Assembly (NCBI GenBank): GCA_003255025.1
Contig: QANY01013809.1
Span: forward strand, 186,001-250,000
DNA from: Datisca glomerata
Lineage: Eukaryota > Streptophyta > Magnoliopsida > Cucurbitales > Datiscaceae
Direction: 5' to 3'
DNA: 64,000 bases
Below the pieces are notes generated by a model, which saw only the letters and a program-made list of their open reading frames with translations, did not search any database and was not told the origin of the DNA. Shown here piece by piece: positions 41,699 to 55,200 of this stretch (positions within the stretch are counted from its first letter, which is position 1; each line of letters begins with the position of its first letter). A program made the position numbers and the translations under genes.

Positions 41699-44478
41699 TT
41701 GTACATGCCAAAAACTTGAAGCGAGTTTTTACAAAGCTTCGTGAGAAGCGTTCTTCTTCTCCTCTCTGCTTTTTTCTATTGAGACCTAGTTAATTTCTGA
41801 AATCAGAATTGATTTTCAATAGATCTAGGGCTTCAACTGGGTGGCTTTAAAAAAGGAGTAAAACTGTCCTCATAGAAAAAGATAGAGGAGAGAGTTATGG
41901 TTCTATTGATGTGAGGTTTGATTTTTTCATTCTAGATGAATAAACTCAATCTTGAGGATTGAGCAATAAATTCGTATTTACAGTCAGAAGAAATTTCTCT
42001 TTTAGGTGCTGGAGCTCTAGGAAGATTCTATATATATATATATATATATTCATATCAAATTGCTATAAGTTGGTTGAAGATGTTTCTATATTATAGAAGT
42101 TGTAGCTTGATTTGGTGAATATGGTTTATTTTTGCCGCGATGATATATGTGTGTGTTTGCTTATTGCTTTCATATGCTATGGTTTCATGCCAAATATGAA
42201 CCTTCCAAAAGCTTATGTGCAAACTGAGATTCATTGAGGACAGTTTTGCTGCATTGTAGCCTGATAATCGATTGTAGAAGATTAGTACCAATATAGAAAA
42301 TAAAGCTTTTCGGCCCACATCCGTTCCATGTGGACCTTACATATATAATTTGGTTTTGGAAAAAAAGGGAAAAAGTATTCAAATATGTAGAAGTTTGAGG
42401 AAGAAGAAGCCATGGTCTTTTCCTCTCAAAATCCATATATAACAGAAGAAAAATCACCATATCCATACAAGAATTAATGAAATAGTTCTCTCCATAACTA
42501 GGCCTAGCAGATAGTTTGTCCACTAGGAGGATAAAATTTAAACACCTAAATTATAAATCAACTTATATTCATATTTCTCGAGATAAACGCAGAGTTGCAT
42601 AACGAAACATTAGTTTGTGAAAATTATTAGAATGATCTATTGTTTGTTATGAATGTATATAATATATTCTTATATATTCATGGTAATCTTTTTATGAAAA
42701 AATGTTAGACACAATTATATGTTATGAACGTATATAATAGATTCTTACATATTCATGGACTGAGCTGAAGGAGAGGGAGAGGGACTGAGATGAGGGAGAG
42801 GTAGAGGCGAGAGGGACTGACTACTAACGGAGAGGGACTGAGCTGCGGGAGAGGCGGGAGGCAATCTGAGCTGAGGGAGAGGGAGAGGCTAGAGGAGGTG
42901 AAATGGAGGGGGTATAATCTGAGGGAGGCTGGAGAGGGAGAGTCGAGGCTCGAGTCGATGGGACTAGAGGCGAGATGCGAGAGGGAGAGAAGAGAACTAA
43001 CCTAAAACCCTAATATATATATATATAATATACGGTCGGTCCCGTCGGATCGGTCCAGAACTAACAAAACGTCTGGACCGGTCTGAACTTTCAGTCCTCA
43101 CTAAAAGAAGGATAGAACCGACCATTAACAAGAAAAAATTCCTCCATAACGATCAATTTTGGTTCGGACCGGTTCAGACTAAACGGTCTGGACGGTTTTT
43201 GAACACTCCTAGTTATCTGTTAGAGACCAAACATCAATGGATGTGGTTAATACATTATTCACATATTTATCAGCTGGTCAAAGATGTTAATTTCTCTGCT
43301 ATATATGTAGGCGTAAGGTATAGCTCCGCCGTTGTCTTCTGATCCTTACTAGAGAGCTAAAGCTAGCTTCTGGGTTGATTTTGTTGACAAGAAGGTATAG
43401 CTCTTTTTTTATTGTCTCACTACTTTCATTTCAATTTTACGTTTCAATAATATATTGTTTTCATGGCTTCTGGCATTGTGTGGCTCTTTAACTTCTTTGT
43501 TGCTATAGGTAAACCTAATTCAAGTACATACCATTGATCAACTATATTGTATTTTAGTTTGGCTACCAAAAGATGGATTATGTGTATTTTATTTTACTAC
43601 TTGGAGATGTTAAAACAGTCGACAATTTTAATTCTGATTATGATAGTCGCTATCATTTCTAGGAGAAAGAAGCGTAGAATTGGATGTGATGGTATATCAT
43701 TTGATAGGCCATGTATGATGTGCACAAGGGTAAATATTTTGTTTATGTATTTATGTTATGCACTTGAATGTTTTGTCCATATCTTTTGATAAGTCACATG
43801 TAAATACAATCAACATATGTGTGTGAAAATGTAGTAATTACATTGAGAATCTATCTTTTGCATATTTTATAAAATATATTATATTTACATGCTTTGATAT
43901 TAGACTAACTATAAATTGAATTTTACTTATTATCATGATTGAAGTTTGATAGAAATTTATTTTAGTACCAAGATTGATTATTGAGTTGAAAATCATGAGT
44001 GATTTTCTTATAAGAATTATTATCTTATATTATAAATTTTATACCACATTAATACACTTGAAGCGGTATTGATTCAATTGTATGGACAATATTTGATGAA
44101 GTTCTACACAAGATATCATAATATAATGGTTTGATCGAAAAATTAATAAGTATATACGGAAAAAATTCATTGGTTAAATCTACATTTTTATTATTACGCA
44201 TGTTGGTCATCTTATTATAAATTAAGTAATTATTATTCACAAGCATTTTTTAGTTCAAGGGTAAAATCATAATTTAACAATAATGTCTAAAACATCAACT
44301 TGCCTATTCCATCAAAGCAAACAAAGTGATCTAACACCCTCTACATTAAATCAGAACATTCTCAAGTGTTAACAAACAAAGTAATCCTAACTTTTCAGGC
44401 ATATACATTCCCACAAACATATTCCTGCAATCTTATTCCGGAAATTATTTACTCACAATCTTACACCAAACGTCCTCT
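41343..44478. mobile_element. Longer relative of the 37743-38215 element, with nested repeats
   Basis: The left end (GGGCTTGTTTGGTATGTGG) and right end (reverse complement TAGAGGACGTTTGGTGTAAG) match the ends of the 473-bp element at 37.7 kb. The shared right-terminal region includes GTTAACAAACAAAG and ATTTACTCACAATCTTA. The inside is AT-rich with (CT)n at 41659-41690, (TA)n near 42029-42050 and the GA-rich block below. I found no transposase. It may be one large element or two ends around unrelated insertions. Confidence 0.4.
42760..43211. repeat. GA-rich block with CCGGTTCGGACC-type end
   Basis: GGAGAGGGAGAGGG-rich DNA to about 43000 is followed by GGTCGGTCCCGTCGG, GTCTGGACCGGTCTG and TTCGGACCGGTTCAGAC words, ending TTTTTGAACACTCCTA. 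That terminus resembles the hAT-like right end at 38704 (GAACACTCTTA). The opposite end was not found. Bases 1-560 have the same layout. Confidence 0.45.
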
Positions 44479-44640
44479 AAATGTGAAAGGAAATATCTCA
44501 ATCCGGGTAAAGCAAGACGCTAACAATCTGACTCAGGACCCGATTTGTGAGGAGTGAGATTATTAGATTTATCACACATCAATTATAAAAAAAAAATTAA
44601 TGATCAATTTATAAGTATGAGAAAAAGTTTCTCCTCATAT

Positions 44641-45450
44641 ACTAATTTTATCCATCCATCTCATTAGATGGGAAATTTCAGAATGAAAAACCAATAACAA
44701 ACACAAGTAGGAAATAAAATGTGAAGAAATGGTCCGAGATTTGGAAAATTCATTTATGGGTTGTAATAATGGGATGGTAAGAAAGAGGGAATGAGAAAGA
44801 GGCCTACACTTTTTATTCTGTTTTCCTTGCAATTATTAGTAATAATTCTGGAAAGTAAACAAAATCAGATATCAAATGGTTTTTTTAGGAAATGACCAAT
44901 AGCATACTACAAATTTGAAGCAAAGTAGAGCCCTTTAAAGTTTAAACCCAACTTTTTTGGAAGAGGGAGAGAGGTTAAATGAAACAAGATTTTGATGCAA
45001 ATGAAATGGTTAGAAAAATGTGAAATTATGATTCAATCAATCATCAAAGGCATTATTCCATCTTTAAAGAACAGTTCCCAATCAGTTCAAAGGGACAAAC
45101 AGTCTTACTCTCTCTTCTTTTTTCCCCCCATCAGGTCCTCGTTATTTTGCTGACTGCCTCTCTTTTCCCCCCCTTTATCTTTTGTCTACCCTTCTTTTCT
45201 CTTTCTCTTTTCTCTTTTCATCTCTAGTTTTGAGCTTATGCTTAACAAAAGCTTCATCCCCTCTCTTTTATTTCTTTTCCATTCTCTCTGGTAGGGGGGA
45301 GAGAGTGTGTGTGAGATAGATAAATTTTTTTGGCAAAAGTAACATCACATGCTAACCACTTTCGAATACACAAAAGCCAAATTTTCCCTCACTAACAAGA
45401 AAGGCACAAAAATCACATCCTATAATACTCTTCATTCTCTTCACTTACGA
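44641..45450. other. SMXL3-like gene upstream region
   Basis: Contains a long pyrimidine-rich stretch (about 45110-45280) and a purine run (45295-45325). No gene is supported. A 71-codon ATG frame at 45349-45564 begins upstream of the TATA box. Confidence 0.45.
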
Positions 45451-45458
45451 TATATAAA
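45451..45458 (+). promoter_or_regulatory. TATA box of the SMXL3-like gene
   Basis: TATATAAA lies about 150 bp before the start codon and would place transcription start near 45485, giving a ~120-nt leader. Confidence 0.55.
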
Positions 45459-45608
45459 ACCCATTCGCCTCTTCTCTATCTCTTCCATATCTTACTTCTC
45501 AAATGAAACCCATCAAGCAAAAATAAAAAAAAAGGACTCATCTTTTACCACGCTCCCTTCATAACTTATTTTGTTTGAGGAAAGGTCTCAGAGGGGAGTA
45601 AAATCAAA

Positions 45609-48180
45609 ATGAGAGCTGGTATTTGCACGATACAGCAAGCTCTAACTGCTGAGGCAGAGAGCATTGTGAAACAAGCAGTGAGCCTTGCAAGAAGGAGAGG
45701 TCATGCCCAAGTCACTCCTCTCCATGTTGCAAGTGCTATGCTTGTTTCCTCCACTGGACTTCTTCGAAGGGCTTGCCTTTACTGTCACTCGCACCCTCTT
45801 CAATGTAAAGCTTTAGAGCTTTGTTTCAATGTGGCCCTCAATCGCCTCCCCGCTTCGTCTCCCAGCCCTCTATTGGGTCCTCACTATGTTAAACCTTCCC
45901 TCTCTAATGCCTTGGTAGCAGCCTTCAAACGCGCTCAGGCTCACCAACGACGTGGCTCAGTTGAAAACCAGCAACAACCCATTTTAGCTTTGAAAATAGA
46001 GTTAGATCAGCTGATCATTTCCATTTTAGATGACCCGAGTGTGAGTAGAGTCATGAGAGAAGCTGGTTTCTCGAGTACCCAAGTTAAAAATCGAGTAGAA
46101 CAGACAGTTTCTTTGGAAATTTGTTCTCCTTTGAGTAGCCACTCTAAGGAAAGCACCAAACCCACCCTGGTTCTTGCTCCTAATTTACATCAATCTTCAC
46201 CTTTTAACCAATTTGGAGTGTCACTCAGTAAACCATTTGATAAAATAAGGAACGATGATGTAATGAGTGTGCTAGATGAATTATCAAACAGAAGAAGAAG
46301 AAACACTGTCATTGTAGGAGAGTGTCTTTCTACTGTTGAGGGTGTGATAAGGGGAGTGATAGAAGAGTTCGAGAAAGGAAATGTTCCTAAAGACATGAAG
46401 TATGTGCAATTTATAAGCGTTCCTCTCTTGTCTTTGAGAAACCTTTCCAAGGAGGAGATAGAGAAGAAGCTACTTGAGCTTAGGTGCATTGTGAAAAGCT
46501 CTATGGGTAGAGGGGTCATCTTATATTTGGGTGATCTCAAATGGGTTTCTGAGTTTTGGTCAAATTATGCCGAGCAAAGAAGCTATTACAGTCCCGTTGA
46601 GCAGATTGTTATGGAGATTAAGAGACTGGTGTGTGGAAATGGAGAGGCTGGAAGATTTTGGCTTATGGGCATTGCCACTTTCCATACTTACATGAGATGT
46701 AAAACAGGCCAACCTTCTCTAGAGACTATTTGGGAACTTCACCCTCTTACTGTTCCTGTGGGCAGCTTGAGCCTAAGCCTCAACCTTGACAGGTAATTCT
46801 GCATACATGACATTCAGTCACTATATCATACGAAGTTGTTGACATTTGGCTTAATCCTCCTCTACAACAACAGTACTAATGTGCTTTGTTTTCAGCAGAG
46901 ATTGTGCAGAAACAGTTGAGAAAGATAAAAGAAGCACTCCCATTGCCTCTCCAGCCGCTTCCATTGTCTCAGGCTTACCTTTGTGGTTCCAAAAGTACAG
47001 GGAAGAGACCCGGAGAAACCAAACTGACAACGAGGTTACCATCTTTTCTAAAACTTCACTATTATTTCAAGTCTGTTTTTGTTCATATTGATTTAAATTG
47101 ACGTCTGACTGACAAATCTCTATATTTTCTTATCCTTCTTGACAGGAATGCACTAATGTCAAGTCTTCTTCACTATCTCCTTCTAGTTCCAATTCAATCT
47201 CTTCATTAGAATGCAACCTGAACTTGCATTTATGGGCTGCGACTCTTGGACCCAAAAGGTCACCGAAAGAGTACCAATTCTGGGGTGTGACGACTGACAA
47301 TCATGAAGGCAATGCTGAAACATCATCTTCTCTACCAGATAGACCTGAGGCTAAACCAGAGCTGTTTTCAAATCCTAACTCAAGTCCTAACTCAGCTTCT
47401 TCAAGTGAGATAATTGTAGAAGACACTGATAGTCTGCAAGAGTTCAAGGAGTTTACTCCTGAAAACTTGACGATTCTATGTGACGCGTTAGGGAAAACCG
47501 TTCCCTGGCAAAAGGAAATAGTTCCTGAAGTGGCAAACACCGTTCTCGAGTGCAGGTCGAGAGAGAGCAAAGAAGAGTGCTGGCTTTTCTTTCTCGGGGC
47601 CGATTCCAAAGCCAAAGAGAAGATAGCAAGAGAGCTATCTAAACTTGTTTTTGGCTCTCAAACCAACTTTGTCACAATTGGTCTAAGCAGTTTCTCTTCA
47701 ACCAAGGTCGAGGACTTGGCCGGAGAATTGAAAAACAAAAGGACGAGAGACGAATTCGGGTGCACTTATCTCCAGAGGTTTGCTGAAGCAGTAAATGAGA
47801 ATCCACACAGAGTGTTCTTCATGGAAGATGTTGATCAGATTGATTACTTCTCTCAAAAGGGTATTAAGAAAGCAATCGAGAATGGAAGCATAACACTTGC
47901 TGATCATGGTGAGCCTTTTCCTCTTAAAGATGCCATTATCATTCTCAGCTGTGACTGTGAAAGCTTCACTTCAGCTCCAAGAAGGCAAAAATCTTCCCAT
48001 ATTGAATCAGTAGTAGAAAGCAAGGATGGTGATCAGGTTGAAGATCAGAAGAGCAGCTCATCTGTGTCACTAGATCTTAATATCTCCATCGAAGGTGATA
48101 ATGGAGATGAACATGTAGATTATGATAATGGGATTCTCGAAGCTGTGGACAGAAAGATTATTTTCAGAATAATTAATTAG
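45609..48180 (+). CDS. SMXL3: SMAX1-LIKE 3 type Clp-like nuclear repressor, three exons
   Basis: Exons 45609-46792, 46899-47034 and 47146-48180 join in phase to 784 residues, near the length recalled for SMXL3 and shorter than SMAX1. Residues 1-180 are a double Clp N-terminal domain (TIQQALTAEAESIV, ARRRGHAQVTPLHVASAML, LSNALVAAFKRAQAHQRRGS, VSRVMREAGFSS), closest to SMXL3. The C-terminal ATPase-like part keeps a degenerate P-loop (LGADSKAKEKI, about 592-600) and Walker-B-like VFFMEDVDQID (663-673). No RGKT degron is seen; KRTRDEFGCTYLQRF occupies that area. LDLNI (749-753) is an EAR motif for TOPLESS binding. SMXL3/4/5 are known to act in phloem and vascular development independently of D14/KAI2-driven breakdown. 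Exon 2 begins at a tandem acceptor (CAGCAG). No defects seen. Confidence 0.92.
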
Positions 48181-51100
48181 TAGCTTAAAAAATCAGGATT
48201 AATTAGAATGAATTTAGAAGTTATCTTTGGTGTTGGGTGATACTTTTTTTTAGTTTTTTTTTTGAAGTTTTAGATAGGAAGGAAATGGTGGGGGGAAACG
48301 AAAAGAAAACACATTAAGAAGAATTAAACATACAGAAATTATGAGGATCTTTTAAGAATGGGAGAATGGTTTGTGGGATTTGGAAAGTGTTTTTTTATAA
48401 TTTCTTAATGTAAATTAATGTATTTTGGTTCTTCAGTTTTAATTATGTTAATCACTAATTAATCTATTTTGTAGAAATTTTTCTTCCAATTGCTTCATTT
48501 TTCCCCAATTATTTTTATTTGCATAATTACATAAATTAAGGCCTACTAAAGTATATCCATCTTTTATTTTCATTAACTCGTGTAGTATCGAAATCAAACA
48601 TTTTCGAGCATCTGATTAATCTATGCAATATGTTTAATCAAGTTCACCACATACGGTTATCATGGTGAACTATAAAACATCTAAGATTTAATGTATAGTT
48701 ATTGGTCGAATAAACTTATATTCTTGACATTTAGGATACATGTTACGAAGAACGATAAATTTTTCGTACATTACTAATCAAGATAACATAGCCTATAATA
48801 TTCGCTTTCCATAAGGTGACAGATAAAGTAAAAATGAATAAAGGTTGTTGAGGGGAAAGGCCATTCTTGTCTTCACATAACTTTAAGTAAGCTTAGTAGT
48901 TTCCATGAAAATTTTATTCAGGCATGACGTCTAGCAGTTCTATCACACACTAACAAGATTTGGACTATATAGACTTAAAGTACGCTATGCACTGAAAGAA
49001 AATAAAAATGATTCATTATAAATAAATGGATATTACAACACAAATCCTAACGTGAATGATTAGATCGAGATATCAATAAATGATTACAAGAAACAGATAA
49101 TCTATAAATTAATAATACATTAGCAAGAAAGATATAAATGTATAAGAAAAAATACACAAAAATATAAGATGGTCGTTCTATATCTCTTTAACTACTTAAA
49201 ATAACGATTGATTGAGTGATATGATATTAAAAATAAACAAAAGATCACTCAATAATGGTAGATCTTCTTCTCCAAAAAGATGTCAAGCTTAATTAAATCT
49301 TCTTCTCCCTACGTAAGCGTGACTTTTCATACCATCTTTATCGGTAAAAATGAAGCTTACAAAAGGGAAAGAAATAAATCCCTTCTCAAAGTTTAAGAAA
49401 GTTGGTGGTCTAAAGTTGTGTATACCTTCCTCTGTCTGCAAGAAAATTAAAATCAAAATGATCTAACCAAGAAATGTTCAATCTAACAAGCTTAAATTAA
49501 TTAATTAGCTAGTCATGTAGTACTTTATAAAGATCTAAATCAAAATTTAAGAAAAAAAATAAATATTTTTTCTCGAGAATCTCTATCATTCATATTTTAC
49601 TATCCAATACGGGAATTGAGTCCGCGTATTATGTAAATAATATCCATATAAATTACATATTGAGAACATAATTTTTAAATAATATATATGTAAATTAAAG
49701 CATTGTCATTTATTCGCATGTTAACCATAGATTTATTAAGTCAAAAATACCAACAAACCCTTATCTTAAATTTTGATAATAAATAATTATCAAATATTAA
49801 TCTTAAAAGTACAAGTTTGAATGTCTTTCAATATATAGTGGTAGAGAGAGAGAGAGATTTGAGATCATATATGCTCTAATGGGAACAAAGCTCGAGGTCT
49901 TGTCTTTATACAATTGAAGCTATATATTGAATGGCAAAGTAGAACTTAAAAACTAAACAATTAAAGTTAAAAAAGTTGATTATTTGTTTTTTCATAATAT
50001 ATTCACACACTTAGTATTTAACATGTTATATAATCAAATTACAATAAAAAGTGAGTGCAAGTAATTAATAGGAGAAAATGGTTAGGTTGATATGGAAATA
50101 AAATACTATTTTTTATATATATTTTTAATTATGTAAACATAATTGAACAAAACCATCATTGAAGTACACATCCCAATGCCTTAAAGTTGTATAAAAATTA
50201 GAAAAAAGGGAGAGATAATAGGAAAAGTCATTATAGACATAGAGATCTTAGAACATAATCTAGAAATGATTACAAACAAGGAAAAAGGAATAGAAAAAGA
50301 GAAGAGAGAAAACAAAAGCATGAATTGAAACCCACTGATTCTGATTGTAGTCTTTTGAGGGATCAATATTAATGCTTTAAAGTGTTCAAAATGCACTTAC
50401 TTTCCAAAGGCTATGTTTCTTTTCTTTATCTTTTATTTCAATTCTGTCTCACCCAAACAGCACCTTCCATTCCTTCAATCTTTAGAGAGAGAGAGAGAAC
50501 AAAAGGATAATGGAATGGAGACAAAGTTTCCACAGCTTGAGCTTTTGCAGTCTTTAGGAAAAGAAAGAAAACGCAATTTTTTTTAGGAAAAAAATAATGC
50601 CACCATTCACTTTAAAGCCATTTTCTTTAGTTTTGCATGAAAGTAAGGGAATTCTTGGATCTCCAAACTTCCAATAATCAGTGAATTTTCCTCAACTCTC
50701 TCTCTCTCAATCATTTTGTGCATATATCTTGGAATTTTAATGACGTTTTTATGAGGTGATGATTGAAGGAAACCAAGAACAATATTATTCAGGCTATAGC
50801 TATACTATACCTTAGTTTTTCACAGGAAGGAAGAGAGAGAGATGGTTTAAAAGAAAGTGGAATTGGGGAATGACCGGTCAAAAAAGAAGCTGTGGCATGA
50901 AAGTTAACAAAGAATATGGTGTCATATTAATTTATACTATTCATATCCTATTATGATGTTACTTTCAATCATTGTATGGTCGTTATCTTTCAAATACCTT
51001 TGCAGAGAGAGAGAGAGAGAATGAGAGAGAAAGAGAGAGGGAGACAGAATTCTATGTGATCACATCACAACCAAGGAATACAACTACAGTCCTCTCAAAA

Positions 51101-52275
51101 TCCAAGCAGCCATGCATGTAAAGAAATACACTAAAGTTAAGTTCATGCCTTTAACTTTTGTGCAAATACCCTTTCTTTTTCTTTCGTTTTTCAATTAATT
51201 TATATATATATATATATATATCATAATTTTTTTCTTAGATCATTAAACCCATTTTGCCACTCATAAATCAATGACTCTTATTGTCTTCACTCATAAATCA
51301 ACGACTCTTATTATCTTTAAATCTATGCAAACATTTTTTTTCTCACAAACAATCTTATTAATCCAGATTAAATGACACAACATAATTCAAGACAAATAAT
51401 TAAATATGAGAATTTGAACTCAAAACCTCCTATTTATGAGACGAGACTTTAATCCAGTTCATGCAAATGTAAATGTTTGAGCGATCACCATAATCCATAT
51501 GAATAGGGTGATCTAGCTTTTCATGCATCAATTTAATTAGTAACCTCACCTAAGTTCAACTGCATCAGCATAGTGCCAGCAGGCAAACCTTATGATACTG
51601 TTTCAGAAATGATTTATACATATTCTTTTTCATGTCAATGACCGACTCTTGCTGCACGCATAAAATTAAACATCCATCGTCATTAACAAAGCATGTAAAA
51701 CTTATCTTTCACTATTCAATCCTAAACACCCCCTCCCAAATACTATAGCTGATGGTGACCTCTAACAAGCTTTAACAAGATCATAGTACATGCCCTTTGT
51801 TGCAGTTCATAAATTTCTTATTCTGCTTGTCAAAGATTGGATTCAAGAAACTACAATGGCACATAATACAATAACAGAAGCTTTAAAAATCTTGTAAACA
51901 TGAAAGATAAAGTTTAAGATGTGTAATTCTACATTTGAAATATACAAAAAAACCCACCAAATACTCCAGGAGTCGTCATAAATGTAGTGTACAATATCAA
52001 AAACTACCATCTTATTCATATTTCCCCCCATCAAATATCATCAACTTCTTGATTAACAACTCTAGTTTTATTAAATAGTACAAATGTCAAACTCCTCATG
52101 GCCAAATCAGGAAATCGTCCGTACGGACCGTACAATATGACAAACTCACCACAAATGAGCCTCCAAATTTTGGGCGTACTCTATATTTTCCTTCAAGGCT
52201 GATAGTCTGTCTTATCGACTTTGATGAGCGGGGTGGTGTGGGGTAAGGTGGGGGTAGGTGAAGAAGAGAGATTAT
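48181..52275. other. Intergenic region between SMXL3-like and EXO70A1-like genes
   Basis: Four kilobases of AT-rich DNA without a supportable gene. Short GAGA runs occur at 49845-49858, 50485-50500 and 51004-51040, and a (TA)n run at about 51201-51222. Words ATGACTCTTATTGTCTT and ACGACTCTTATTATCTT near 51270-51315 are a small duplicated unit. Confidence 0.45.
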
Positions 52276-55200
52276 CTACCGTTTGGCTTCACTCAGGTTC
52301 TTTCCCTCGAAAAATTCACCCAGCATCCTCTCAAGATCCTCTGGCTGGTATCTGATGTATTTTTGAGAGCCCTTCCCACTTTCAACTAGAGGCCTGCAAG
52401 ACATTGATATTCTTTGCTTTTATAGTGCAGATCAAAATTTACACTTGAATAAACAACAAGAAGTTTAAAATTTTACCTCTAAGTGAAACATGATACACAG
52501 ATGTAAAACTTTTAAAGAAGAGAGAAAAGAATACCCGAAACGTTTGATGAAGGATCTGTAGGCAGGCAACAAGACTTCAGCAACTGCGAGCCTTAGAGAC
52601 TCGCGCAACTCCGAATCAGGAACAGTCCATTGAGATTGTTTTTGGTGAATCTCCTCAAATTGTGTATTGAATATCTTGAACCTGATAATAGAATTCTCCG
52701 GTTAAAACAAAACCACATAACATACATAATCATGATTTAGGATAAATTATATGGAACTAGATAGGACCTCTCTTTAACAAGTGCTCTCGAGACTCCACTA
52801 CCGCTTCCAGGATCTCCACTTGGTGCACTACCACTACTACCCGTAGACGAGGTCAGACCTTGAGCGGATAGACACTGCAAAATCTGCAGAGGAGAAAGTG
52901 CCCAAGATGTTAACGAGAAAGCATAAATCACATTAAATGTTAGAATATTGTCTCACATTGCCTGGACTTGTCTATTTTGTGCTGGTTATAAGGCTCCAAT
53001 ACCCCTCTCCTTAACACCTAGGTTTTAAGGAGATCGGACTAGGCTTTTCAATTTTAACTATTAACGCATATCAGCAAGACACAACAAAGACATTTCTTCA
53101 TCGTATGTTGTCATATTCTGTACACCACACAAGCAGTAGTTGTAGAAAATTTACGAACTTATCATACTTTATCAACAACAGCATGATTTCTAAAGCATTC
53201 ATGAATCAATGGATAAAGTTAGAAGGGTTATAAGAGAAAAACCTTTCCCCAAGCATTCCTTTTGTACTGGTTAGCATGCTGCTGTACAATTCTCCTGTGT
53301 CTTTGCACCCAATCATCCCCTAACAAATCCTTTGCCTCAGATCTAAAACAAAATACTCAAGTGAATAGGCAGCACGAGTGTAATGGGGTCCTAAAGACAA
53401 GTATATTAGGCATACCTGCGAACAGATCTGACAATGTAGTGAATGTTGTTCATGAGAAATAAGTGAGTCAATCCAGGATCTCTGTACTGTTTAGATTTAC
53501 CATCCAAATTGGATTGAAGAGCCTGCATAATTTTCATCGTGACAGATGCTAACTGTGAACTTGTTTGATCTTTATCCACGAACTCCGCAAAGAGTTGCTT
53601 CAGTGTTGATTGATAGCTGAAATTGTTGGTGAATAATTGTGAGATCAAGTATATGAATATATCCAATCTCAAATTGCATGGTTGATCAAATACGAAGAAA
53701 ATTGATTTAGACTTGATTAGCATAATCAAATCCATCAACAATAAGCAGAAGTGTTGTTAATTGAACTTACTCAAAAAGAAACTTCACGTAGTTAATCACG
53801 TAGCTTGTCAGAGGATGGACGGTCCCATCTGACACGGCTGTTTTTGTTGCATCTTTTTCAACGGCATCCTCAAAATCACCAAATGTATCCTGAGCTGTCT
53901 GGGCTAGCTGTTTTGTCAAACTCAATGCAGATTCTCTAATTTCATTGCAAGCTTTACCCTTGAAGATTATCTCAATCTGCAAAAAAAGGGAGAAAAAGAC
54001 AAGGAATTTGTATTTATCAAACATGTCGGAAAGGCAAGTGCATGACCTAGATCTTCAGGTCATCTCATGCGCAAGTAAAGTACTTTTAAAGACCCCAAGA
54101 TGACCAGGAGAAAAGGACGAAGAGATAAAAAATTTAAACGAACAAATAATTTATAATATCAGATTTTTTTTCCAAATTTCCCCAATTGCTTTTGTGTACA
54201 TCCAAGAACTCACCGTGCAAATATTAATAAATTTTACACGATTTATCGTCAGTGAAAAAATGCACAATACCTCCGAGTAAAGCTCTCGCATTATCTCATA
54301 CATGTCTAGCAGTACAAATAACTTTTCAGGTGACCTCTTGCCCCTTGCAATTGCCTCCCCAAAGCTTAAAAGCACTGAAACACTACTACTAGTAACCTCA
54401 GCAAAGCATTGATCTCCGAGAGAATCGAAGCCTTCAAATATTTGATCACAAACTTTCCGTTCTCCAGCAAACAGCAGTTTGACCTATTCATGCTCAAATA
54501 AAAAACGTGGAAACCGGAAACTACATTGAAAATTTACGTAAACTGTATGGTTCTTACAGCAATGCGCATGAATTGAATCCAATTCCCAATTTTGGCTTCT
54601 AGAATCTCCCACGGCATCTTTTGAACATCATCCCTGCTAAGTTTTTCAACCCCCAATTTGCGAAGGCTGTCTTCTACAACTGCAGAACGGGAATCCCTAA
54701 CCAAAATAATTTAGTGCTAATTGTCATAATGCAACGCAGAGATTTATCTCTTCATGAGAAGATCTAACTGCTTCATGGCAGTATTAAGAAGACAAAAATG
54801 TATTGCTGAGAAACTCAAGATTCTTACCTATAAGCTCTCTGTAATTGCTGTTGGTTTCCTGCTTGTACCATTTGAATTGCCAAATCATGAAGCAGCGGTA
54901 GAACTCGTGGTGGTATTAGAGTAGGAGGTGTGAAAACAGCAGTTTCTGAGTTACTGCTTTGGTGCTCATGATGGTTACTAATGGAAGGATAGTTGCTGTT
55001 TTGATCACCATGTTGTCCTGTAGACTCTGAAGTTGGTCGTAATGAGTTTGGAAGGCAGTCAAATAGACGCTCAGGCTCAATGGGTTTGCTGGATCACGTA
55101 AAATGAAAGAGTGAAAAGCATACTAGGAAAGTTAAAGAAACTTCATAGACAAAACTATTTCCATACAATTGTTATATTATTTGGGCCATACAAAAAGAAA

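Larger units (their letters stand above)
41130..44640 (+). mobile_element. TRIM-like element copy split by a 3.1-kb insertion
   Basis: The left part (41130-41342) has a PBS-like TTGGTATTAGAAG near 41186 and the internal repeat word GAATCCCGGTGAAACGAGTC...TATCTGACTCA. The right part (44485-44640) carries AATCCGGGTAAAGC...AATCTGACTCA and an LTR-like stretch that includes ATCAATTTATAAGTATGAGA. The same order is found in the TRIM-like copies at 57.3-58.6 kb. The two parts are separated by the segment 41343-44478. The copy is strongly diverged and its 5' LTR is not clear. Confidence 0.45.

Noticed and set aside
42760..43010. GA-rich block as a coding or regulatory GAGA element
   Set aside because: No frame, no nearby gene; shared with other repeat copies.
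45349..45564. Possible 71-codon upstream ORF of the SMXL3-like gene
   Set aside because: It starts upstream of the TATA box at 45451, so it is probably not in the mRNA.
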